Source: Saprospiraceae bacterium (GTDB lineage: Bacteria > Bacteroidota > Bacteroidia > Chitinophagales > Saprospiraceae). From it: a DNA stretch of 11,378 nucleotides. The translations under genes and the position numbers were made by a program. Shown one piece after another: positions 1 to 6,278 of this stretch. The stretch lies in the NCBI GenBank assembly GCA_014379665.1, contig JACMLK010000012.1, positions 1-11,378 of the forward strand, written 5' to 3'. Position 1 is the first letter of the stretch, and the number at the start of each line of letters is the position of its first letter. A model generated the notes under the pieces. The model worked only from the letters and a program-made list of their open reading frames with translations. It ran no database searches and had not been told where the DNA came from.

Positions 1-834
1 ACTAATCAATCCAAAAAAAACAAATCCAATATAATCCATGGCCTCCTGGTTGATCCCGTAAATGGTGGGTTTAATGATTCGTTCTATTACTTTTTGCCAC
101 ATGACTTCATCTACAAAAGGAACAGGGGAAACAGCCCCCATACCTCCGGTGTTCAGACCGGTATCTCCACTGCCCACGCGTTTATAATCTTTAGCTTCGG
201 GCAAAAGCAAATAATCTTTACCATCAGTCAGCACAAACACTGAAAACTCAATGCCATTGAGAAATTCTTCAATAACAACTTTTTCAGATGATTTCCCAAA
301 CTGACCGTTCAACATTTGTTCCAATTGGTTTTTTGCTGTATTGAGATCATTCAGTATAATAACCCCTTTTCCGGCAGCCAATCCATCTGCTTTCAACACA
401 TAAGGGTGGTTAAGCGTATCCAAATAAGCATTACCTTCATGTATGTTGGATTTGTTTACTTCAAAATATCGGGCAGTTGGTATGTTGAATTTCATCATGA
501 ATTCTTTAGCGTATGCCTTACTCCCTTCTAATTGAGCTGCGAGAGCAGAAGGCCCGATTATACCTATATGAGATGTTTCTACAGTTCTGAACGCGTCCGT
601 TATTCCATCTACCAGCGGCGCCTCTGGTCCAACTACTACCAGATCAACGTCTTGCTGAATACAAAATTTTTTTATTCCTTCTATATCACTAACTTCCAAA
701 GGAACATTGATTCCGCACAAAGCAGTACCCGGATTTCCAGGAGCAATATACAAATTGATGCATTTTGGACTCTGTCTCATCTTCCATGCCAACGCATGTT
801 CCCGGCCTCCACTTCCAATGATTAAAATATTCAT
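1..834 (-). CDS. purD: Phosphoribosylamine-glycine ligase (GAR synthetase), 3' end cut by window edge
   Basis: This is the N-terminal 278 codons of PurD, which joins glycine to 5-phosphoribosylamine with ATP in the second step of de novo purine synthesis in the cytoplasm. The frame opens with ATG at 834-832 and stays open to base 1, so about one third of the usual ~420-430 residues lies outside the window. Visible marks are the N-terminal GSGGREHAL motif (residues 7-15), VVGPEAPLV (67-75), the start of the ATP-grasp domain with LKADGLAAGKGV (147-158), and the signature EAKDYKRVGSGDTGLNTGGMG (213-233), typical of Bacteroidota PurD. The segment ending DYIGFVFFGLI (267-277) also matches the family. 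The gene follows truA by 64 bp on the same strand. A promoter-like box at 858-865 means it may have its own start. No frameshift or missing motif is seen in the part present. The identification is secure. Confidence 0.97.
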   Translation of the reverse strand, partial: MNILIIGSGGREHALAWKMRQSPKCINLYIAPGNPGTALCGINVPLEVSDIEGIKKFCIQQDVDLVVVGPEAPLVDGITDAFRTVETSHIGIIGPSALAAQLEGSKAYAKEFMMKFNIPTARYFEVNKSNIHEGNAYLDTLNHPYVLKADGLAAGKGVIILNDLNTAKNQLEQMLNGQFGKSSEKVVIEEFLNGIEFSVFVLTDGKDYLLLPEAKDYKRVGSGDTGLNTGGMGAVSPVPFVDEVMWQKVIERIIKPTIYGINQEAMDYIGFVFFGLIS

Positions 835-857
835 GAAAAATATTTAATTTAAAGACG

Positions 858-865
858 TAAAAGTA
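858..865 (-). promoter_or_regulatory. Possible -7 promoter box upstream of purD
   Basis: Read on the minus strand this is TACTTTTA, one mismatch from the Bacteroidota -7 consensus TAnnTTTG. It lies 23 bp before the purD ATG, in the 64-bp gap after truA. No good -33 TTTG is seen at the expected distance. The 12-mer around it (856-867) recurs exactly upstream of the 807-codon gene, which supports a promoter role. It may be one of two ways purD is transcribed, the other being read-through from truA. Confidence 0.4.
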
Positions 866-898
866 ATTTGTTTCAAACAGAGTTAGAATAAAAATTTA

Positions 899-1642
899 TC
901 ACAAATAAGGATATTTTACATTGCATAGGAAAAGACCATCTGCCGGTACACTCCAATCATGGCCTGTACGCATCTTTTGTCCTAAAGCGTGTTTCACTTC
1001 TTCCAAAGTCAATTTCCCACGTGTTACATTCAAGGTCATACCGACTATTAATCTTATCATACCGCGAAGAAATCTGTCTGCAGTGATTTTATAGATAAAC
1101 TGATCCTTTTCTTTCACCCACTTACTTTCATAGATTCTGCAGATCATGGTAGATACATCGGTATTCACTTTGCAAAAAGTAGTGAAATCATTAAATTTCA
1201 TCAATTCATTGGCTACCTCATTTAGCCGGTCCAGGTCTGGTATTCCATAAATGTAGTAAAAAGAATGTGGGGAGAATGCTGATTTAATAGTGTGAAGGAA
1301 ATAGTGGTATGATCTGGACGTAGCGTCAAATCTTGCATGGGCATCATCATGTACCTGAATAATATCATGAATTGCAATATCTCCAGGTAATATTTTATTC
1401 AACCTGAAGAGAAAACTATTTTTTACAAGATCGCCTATAAAATCAAAATGAGCATAATAATCTATGGCATGGACACCTGTATCCGTCCTGCCACAACCTG
1501 TTATTTGAATTTTTTGTCTTAAATATACTTCCAATGCCTGTTCAATGGTACTTTGAACACATTTTGTACCCAGGTGAGGTTGACTTTGCCATCCATTATA
1601 TTTTTCCCCGCAAAATGAAAGTTTTAAAAAATACCTGGCCAA
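899..1642 (-). CDS. truA: tRNA pseudouridine(38-40) synthase TruA, TTG start
   Basis: TruA converts uridines 38, 39 and 40 in the anticodon arm of many tRNAs to pseudouridine. The 247-residue length is normal for the family. The catalytic motif GCGRTDTGVHA lies at residues 49-59, with the active-site Asp at position 54. Other family marks are ARFDATSRSYHYF (103-115), ITADRFLRGMIRLIVG (186-201) and VPADGLFLCNVKY (232-244). The start is TTG at 1642-1640: an in-frame TGA sits directly upstream, and the protein then begins RYFLKLSFCGEKYNGWQ, the usual first strand of TruA, so no ATG start is available without losing conserved sequence. A perfect -7 box lies only 20 bp upstream, so the leader is very short. 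purD follows 64 bp downstream. There is no functional link to purine synthesis beyond possible co-transcription. Confidence 0.96.
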   Translation of the reverse strand: MARYFLKLSFCGEKYNGWQSQPHLGTKCVQSTIEQALEVYLRQKIQITGCGRTDTGVHAIDYYAHFDFIGDLVKNSFLFRLNKILPGDIAIHDIIQVHDDAHARFDATSRSYHYFLHTIKSAFSPHSFYYIYGIPDLDRLNEVANELMKFNDFTTFCKVNTDVSTMICRIYESKWVKEKDQFIYKITADRFLRGMIRLIVGMTLNVTRGKLTLEEVKHALGQKMRTGHDWSVPADGLFLCNVKYPYL

Positions 1643-1661
1643 TCAACAAGGATTTATGACA

Positions 1662-1669
1662 CAAATCTA
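1662..1669 (-). promoter_or_regulatory. Probable -7 promoter box for truA
   Basis: The minus-strand sequence TAGATTTG matches the Bacteroidota -7 consensus TAnnTTTG exactly. It ends 19 bp before the TTG start of truA, so the leader would be only about a dozen bases. A -33 TTTG at the expected spacing is not evident. The rest of the 194-bp gap between truA and the 451-codon gene (1643-1836) shows no ORF and no clear terminator. It does hold a direct repeat of attgttaa at 1713-1720 and 1725-1732, of unknown meaning. Confidence 0.5.
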
Positions 1670-1836
1670 CAAAATGTCCATGTAGTATTTATTGCTTTTA
1701 TGTTATTTACTGATTGTTAAGCATATTGTTAAATACATGAACTAACGTTAATGCTTATTCAATTCCATTATGACCATAAAACCAAAGATGTCACTCAAAC
1801 TTTAATGGTGCTCAATACTATATACTATAACAGGTC

Positions 1837-3192
1837 TTAAAATGTATATACATAGCCAAGGTGTATACCGGCAAAATGATAAGATTGCCTTATATTGTTC
1901 AGATCACCAGAAAAAGATGTCGGAATAACCCTATACCTGGCAGCAAGATATAGCCGGCCTATATGCTCAAAATCTCTGGCCACACTCATGCCTCCAAAAT
2001 AACTTAATCCCAGTGATGGCCTGAAGTTACCTGATGGGATATTGGTATCAATGAAAGATGTATCAGAAGCCAATATATAACCATCTTTTTTTAATGAAAC
2101 ATTAAATAATATTCCTGCTTCAATACCAAAAATCCACTGATCATATTTTTTTTCATAACCTAAAGCCAAGGGTACATCTATCAAACTGAAGGAGTGATGG
2201 AATATCTTTTGACCTGATAATTTTGTCTCCTTTATGATGTCGCCATAAATGGTTGTAATCGTATCTCCGGTCTGCGATACTGTAATGGATATTATACCTT
2301 GTGTCGTATCCAATCTTGTAGCGCTGTATTGCAGTTTCATTCTTTCTGTCAGACTGGAATAAGAGATACCGGATTTGATATAAAAAGGGGACTTCTCTTT
2401 TCGAAGCTGAAGATATAAAGATGCCTGTAATCCTTCAAGAGATTTTTCATGCAGATTTCGAAGCTCAAAAATACTATTTACCTCGCCCAATCTATTTTCC
2501 AGATTTTTTAATGGTAAAAAATATCCTATCTCAGGTATGATCTCAAAATATAGTTTCCCTCTGTTTGAAAATGTAGGGCATATGATTTTATCAGTACTGA
2601 TACTTAAGTTATTCTTTATTGTGGTCATCAATGGTTCAAATTCAGCATTGAGCGTATTTAAATTCAGAAACTTTTCACGCGTTGCAAATTCAATTGTGTG
2701 TTCAATTTCATTCTCTTTATTACGGATAACCTGGATTGGTGTTTTTTCATTATTTTCAATGTCAGACGATGAATTTGAAATCCTGAATGGATTTGCTTCT
2801 GGCAAAGGTGATTGTTGCTTTTGAATCAATATTTTTTTTAACTGTGAAGCATCTCCGGGTGCAGCATGAGGTGATGTTCCTTTGACATTGTTTACATCGG
2901 AAGAGATTAGTTGTATTGAATTGTCTGAAAGTGGGGCGTTTGATTTTTTACTACCTTTATCAAGGAGGTAAACAAGTCCTGTTTTTTCAGCATTTAAAGA
3001 ATTATTTTGATTAAGAAAATATATAGATGATAATCCGCCCAATAAACCCACAGAAATGAACAGAAACAATATCCATTTTTTTTCTCTTTGCCTTTTACCA
3101 TGTATATTTAGGATAAGGGCATTAATATCTACGGCTACTTCATCTTTACTGAGCGTATTAATAATATGTTGTTCAAATTTTCTGTATTCCAT
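1837..3192 (-). CDS. Candidate dual membrane-spanning anti-sigma factor with C-terminal outer-membrane beta-barrel
   Basis: The 451-residue protein has four parts. Residues 1-40 are a hydrophilic head rich in charged residues, ending in the basic stretch GKRQREKK, as expected on the cytoplasmic side. Residues 41-60 (ILFLFISVGLLGGLSSIYFL) form one membrane helix. Residues 61 to about 210 are a low-complexity linker rich in N, S, K and E. From about 212 to the end, alternating strands with aromatic ends resemble PorT-like outer-membrane barrels (LIDVPLALGYEKKY at 337-350; WIFGIEAGILFNVSL at 353-367), closing with a terminal Phe as many barrel proteins do. The gene starts 11 bp after an ECF sigma factor gene. 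Known biology: Bacteroides dual membrane-spanning anti-sigma factors (Dma) have this layout and sit next to their sigma factor. By inference the head binds and restrains the neighbouring sigma factor. It lacks the HxxxCxxC zinc motif of classic anti-sigma domains; the only Cys is C205. The alternative is an ordinary barrel protein with an uncleaved N-terminal anchor. Confidence 0.7.
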   Translation of the reverse strand: MEYRKFEQHIINTLSKDEVAVDINALILNIHGKRQREKKWILFLFISVGLLGGLSSIYFLNQNNSLNAEKTGLVYLLDKGSKKSNAPLSDNSIQLISSDVNNVKGTSPHAAPGDASQLKKILIQKQQSPLPEANPFRISNSSSDIENNEKTPIQVIRNKENEIEHTIEFATREKFLNLNTLNAEFEPLMTTIKNNLSISTDKIICPTFSNRGKLYFEIIPEIGYFLPLKNLENRLGEVNSIFELRNLHEKSLEGLQASLYLQLRKEKSPFYIKSGISYSSLTERMKLQYSATRLDTTQGIISITVSQTGDTITTIYGDIIKETKLSGQKIFHHSFSLIDVPLALGYEKKYDQWIFGIEAGILFNVSLKKDGYILASDTSFIDTNIPSGNFRPSLGLSYFGGMSVARDFEHIGRLYLAARYRVIPTSFSGDLNNIRQSYHFAGIHLGYVYTF

Positions 3193-3203
3193 AATTATTT
3201 TTA

Positions 3204-3761
3204 TTAAAATGAAGCTTCCCTGATAACATGTGGTTCTTCATGTTTTTTGATTATTTCAACTAATTTATTTCTTGCTTTACACAACGCCGATCTGGAAGTA
3301 CTTTCGTTAATGGTTAAAATTTCGCCTATTTCTGCATGAGAATATCCTTCAAGTACATACAAATTGAATACTAAATATTGGCTTTCAGGAAGTTTTTTTA
3401 GTAATGCCATTATTTCTTCCTTACCAAGTTGGCTGTATATATCCGGTACTGAAGCATACAATGTCTGATCCGAAGCAACTTCTTCACTAAAATGAATCTG
3501 ATGATATTTCTTATGCATGGTGATAGTGCAGGTAACCGCAATTCTTCTCATCCATCCTTCAAATGACCCTTTGCCCTGATAAGTATGGATAAATCTGAAT
3601 GCATTAATAAAACATTCCTGTAATGCATCTTTTGCCAATTCTCTATCCGAAGTGTATCGCATGCATAAAGACAGAAGCCCCGGTGCGAACTTTTGCACCA
3701 GAGCATCCTGACATTTTCGGTTTCCCTTCTTACATCCTTGTATGATTTCTTCGAGAGTCAC
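3204..3761 (-). CDS. ECF-type RNA polymerase sigma factor, GTG start
   Basis: The 185-residue protein has only sigma regions 2 and 4, as in extracytoplasmic-function sigma factors. Region 2 spans about residues 18-88, with the core-binding segment DRELAKDALQECFINAF (39-55) and the -10-reading segment GSFEGWMRRIAVTCTIT (65-81). Region 4 spans about 113-171, with its helix-turn-helix in YSHAEIGEILTINESTSRSAL (140-160) for the -35 element. The start is GTG at 3761-3759; an in-frame TAA lies two codons upstream, and no ATG gives a full region 2. The gene lies 18 bp after the lipoprotein gene and 11 bp before the membrane/barrel gene, so all three are probably co-transcribed. By inference, activity is held in check by the 451-residue protein and released by an envelope signal. 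The promoters it serves cannot be told from this window. The family call is firm; the regulon is unknown. Confidence 0.93.
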   Translation of the reverse strand: MTLEEIIQGCKKGNRKCQDALVQKFAPGLLSLCMRYTSDRELAKDALQECFINAFRFIHTYQGKGSFEGWMRRIAVTCTITMHKKYHQIHFSEEVASDQTLYASVPDIYSQLGKEEIMALLKKLPESQYLVFNLYVLEGYSHAEIGEILTINESTSRSALCKARNKLVEIIKKHEEPHVIREASF

Positions 3762-3779
3762 ACTTTATGTTTCTTTATA

Positions 3780-6053
3780 TTACTCAACTTTTACTTTTTT
3801 ATATGCTATATAACAACCGGTATTTATATCCGTGACAACTACATAATATTCACCCTTAGCCAATATACCTGCATTGTTATCTGAAGAAATATCTGTAGTC
3901 ACATCACTCGTCTTAAATACTTTCACAGGACCGGTCTGACATAGATAACATTCAGCTCCTGCGATCAGGTTTATATTTATTTTACCATCATTACATGTTG
4001 GACATGAAGTATGTACAGGTATTGCCGTGAGCCCGTCTTTTAGATGCGGCAAAACTACCTGGACTGATGTCTCACATTGATTGCCATAAATATTTATTTT
4101 AAAATTGAATAAACTCTTGAAAATATCTATGACAATAGGATAGGTTACATTTCCACCGACATTGGTTCCCGAACCAGAAAAACTGCCTTGGATAAAAGGG
4201 GTACTTGTAAAATTGTAGTTATTCGCGTTGCATGAAACGGGAGTGGCATCGATACTTAACGGACCTGTATAACTTATACATCCGGTGCCGGTACATCCAT
4301 TAAAATCAGTAACTGTAAGACAATATGTTGCTATGGCTGAAGGAATTATATCTTTTGATGTGTTACCCCCGTCCCAGAGATAAGTGTAGGGTTCCACTCC
4401 TCCATAAGGTTGTGCTGCCAAGATACCGTCTCCACAGGCATTTCTTATGAATACAAATGGCTTTCCTTTTACTTGTTTGCAAAATACCTTTTCACAATTA
4501 GCGGTCACATCTGTCACTGTCACACAAAAAAGACCTCCTTCGACCAAAGAGTCTGCATTTTCTACTATCAGGGTAGCCCCTAATGTCACATTATCATTCC
4601 ACTTGTAAGTATATGTTCCACTTCCATTGGAAACGCTTACGGTAATTTTATCATGGCAATCAAAAGCGATAGTACCAGTTAGACCACACCCGGCATCGCA
4701 AACATTCAGATCAACTTGTCCTGCATTGGGATTGGTCACTGTGATAGTACCGCTGGTTTCTGTGCTGCTGTTGTCAAACCCAAAAATGGAAACAGGTAAC
4801 TGGTCCCCGCATAAATAATTTGTCAGATCAAATTCAAATGTACCGTCTTCGGAACTTTCAAAAATGATGGTAGATTCTTTTACTTTTATCACTGCAATAC
4901 CATCATCCACCAAAGATCCGTTACAGTGCAAATTGCCTCTGATAACAAAAGACGGAACGACATTAATAAAAATATTATCCAGTACCGTGTTATTCTGAAA
5001 TGGACCTACTGTGACCTCATGGATATTACCGATGCAATTATAATGGCTTATTTTAATTTTCAACACCTTTCCTTTGGGCATTTTACCACAGAATTCTCCA
5101 TTACTATTTGTCGATCCAAAGCCTGTACCAAGACCGTCTACTTCTATTCTGATACCGATATTCACTGCCGCCGTACCATCTTCATATAAAACTTTTCCGC
5201 AAACATCCACTAATGGAAAAGGAGCGTCACAATTCCAAAAACTAAAATGACTTACCTCAGCGACATAGTGATCTTCAAGCAATCTGGCTAATCCTTCTTC
5301 TTTCCACCAGCCTTTATTTTCATCAAATGACCAGAGTTTGATCTCTGAAGGTTTGGTCGAAGTTACTGCAGGAAATCTTATAATGGCTTTACCTGAAGGT
5401 TTCAGAAGTAGTTCATTTCCATGGTCGTCTCTTAGTTCTACAGCCACCATACCCAGTGTACCTAATACAACGGTATTGCCATTGGCAGCATCAGCTATCA
5501 ATCCACCAGGCATAACATTTCCCAACTCCGGGTCATTTGGATTAATATATTTGGCAGTTACTGAAACTTTACCAATATAGGAATTACCGTTGCTGGTTAC
5601 AAAAGCGTCATTTGGAAAAATAATTTCAGCTCCACCTGTAACAGATACAGTTCCTCCATTTTCGCTTTCAATAATTTTATTATTGTCAAGTGTCAAAAGC
5701 TTTGTATAAGAATAAGTCGTAGCTGCTTCGTTGGGATATACCATATCAGATCCTAATATGAAGCCTTTTTTAATGACTTTAATGTAAGTTCCCTGTTGAT
5801 CCATCCGCACATTTTTAAATACAAAAACTCCGTGTTTATTGGTTTTAATTGAAGTGCTGTATATTAGAACAGTAGCATCATGTACGGGTTGATTTTTGTC
5901 ATCATACACGTAGCCTACTATGGTGCCATTGATTTCCTTAACTATTTTGGCTGTAAATACAGAAGTTATTGCATCATTAAATGTTGTTTCATCTTTATGA
6001 CATGATGCTAAGAAGAGACCTGAAAATATTATAAATAAAAATAAAAATCGCAT
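3780..6053 (-). CDS. Large surface-exposed lipoprotein with carboxypeptidase-regulatory-like and SprB-like repeats
   Basis: The N terminus (MRFLFLFIIFSGLFLASC) is a lipoprotein signal peptide with lipobox LASC and lipidated Cys18. The next residues, HKDE, fit the Bacteroidota lipoprotein export signal (X-K-(D/E)2), which sends lipoproteins to the cell surface. Domains in order: a carboxypeptidase-regulatory-like beta-sandwich at about 42-120 (GTIVGYVYDDKNQPVHDATV); a ZU5-like segment at about 130-275 (GGTVSVTGGAEIIFPNDAF); a second regulatory-like domain at about 283-365; another beta domain at about 368-450; and SprB-like repeats at about 457-529, 533-595 and 676-756 (for example GGVEPYTYLWDGGNTSKDI). 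All 23 Cys other than Cys18 fall after residue 274. No enzyme motif is seen. The gene leads a cluster with an ECF sigma factor and a barrel anti-sigma candidate, and has a promoter-like box about 48 bp upstream. By inference it is a surface sensor, adhesin or output of that system; its ligand cannot be told from sequence. Confidence 0.85.
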   Translation of the reverse strand: MRFLFLFIIFSGLFLASCHKDETTFNDAITSVFTAKIVKEINGTIVGYVYDDKNQPVHDATVLIYSTSIKTNKHGVFVFKNVRMDQQGTYIKVIKKGFILGSDMVYPNEAATTYSYTKLLTLDNNKIIESENGGTVSVTGGAEIIFPNDAFVTSNGNSYIGKVSVTAKYINPNDPELGNVMPGGLIADAANGNTVVLGTLGMVAVELRDDHGNELLLKPSGKAIIRFPAVTSTKPSEIKLWSFDENKGWWKEEGLARLLEDHYVAEVSHFSFWNCDAPFPLVDVCGKVLYEDGTAAVNIGIRIEVDGLGTGFGSTNSNGEFCGKMPKGKVLKIKISHYNCIGNIHEVTVGPFQNNTVLDNIFINVVPSFVIRGNLHCNGSLVDDGIAVIKVKESTIIFESSEDGTFEFDLTNYLCGDQLPVSIFGFDNSSTETSGTITVTNPNAGQVDLNVCDAGCGLTGTIAFDCHDKITVSVSNGSGTYTYKWNDNVTLGATLIVENADSLVEGGLFCVTVTDVTANCEKVFCKQVKGKPFVFIRNACGDGILAAQPYGGVEPYTYLWDGGNTSKDIIPSAIATYCLTVTDFNGCTGTGCISYTGPLSIDATPVSCNANNYNFTSTPFIQGSFSGSGTNVGGNVTYPIVIDIFKSLFNFKINIYGNQCETSVQVVLPHLKDGLTAIPVHTSCPTCNDGKININLIAGAECYLCQTGPVKVFKTSDVTTDISSDNNAGILAKGEYYVVVTDINTGCYIAYKKVKVE

Positions 6054-6100
6054 GATATGATAAATTACTTGTTAAAAATAAGACTTTAATTCCGTGAATA

Positions 6101-6108
6101 CAAAAGTA
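6101..6108 (-). promoter_or_regulatory. Probable -7 promoter box for the lipoprotein-sigma-barrel cluster
   Basis: The minus-strand sequence is TACTTTTG, an exact match to the Bacteroidota -7 consensus TAnnTTTG, 47 bp before the lipoprotein ATG. At the -33 distance only a T-rich stretch (TTTTC) is seen, so that element is weak. Since this box is of the housekeeping-sigma type, the cluster may have basal expression independent of its own ECF sigma factor. It lies downstream of the terminator at 6201-6232, so the cluster appears to be a separate unit from the T9SS cargo gene. Confidence 0.5.
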
Positions 6109-6200
6109 TTTGTCAATAAGAATGAAAACTCCTTAAAAACGCTCCCTTATCAATTCAATTTATTTTCTTTTACCATAACACATGCAGTGATTCAAAAATT

Positions 6201-6232
6201 AAAAAAGGAGGTAAAATTTATCTTTTACCTCC
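6201..6232 (-). terminator. Intrinsic terminator after the T9SS cargo gene
   Basis: A perfect 10-bp inverted repeat (6207-6216 with 6223-6232; minus-strand arm GGAGGTAAAA) encloses a 6-base loop. On the minus strand it is followed at once by six T residues (6201-6206) and further T-rich sequence. The hairpin begins 46 bp after the stop codon of the 807-codon gene. On the plus strand a run of T also follows (about 6237-6243), so it could work both ways, but no plus-strand gene reads into it. Confidence 0.9.
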
Positions 6233-6278
6233 TCCATTTTTTTATAACATTATTGATGGTTTTTAACAACCATAATCA

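Noticed and set aside
316..825. Two plus-strand open frames (71 and 97 codons) over the left end
   Set aside because: They are antisense to the well-conserved purD coding sequence and their translations look like no protein family.
1719..1756. Inverted repeat aagcat/atgctt with a long loop, and a direct repeat attgttaa, between truA and the barrel gene
   Set aside because: Six-base arms about 26 bases apart, with no T tract, are too weak to call a terminator or operator.
3935..4004. CxxC pairs in the lipoprotein C terminus read as a zinc-binding site
   Set aside because: The protein is predicted to be extracellular and the pairs lie in a SprB-like repeat, so disulfides are more likely.
4627..5580. 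Plus-strand open frames of 63-87 codons
   Set aside because: They lie wholly opposite the lipoprotein gene and have no start context or family resemblance.
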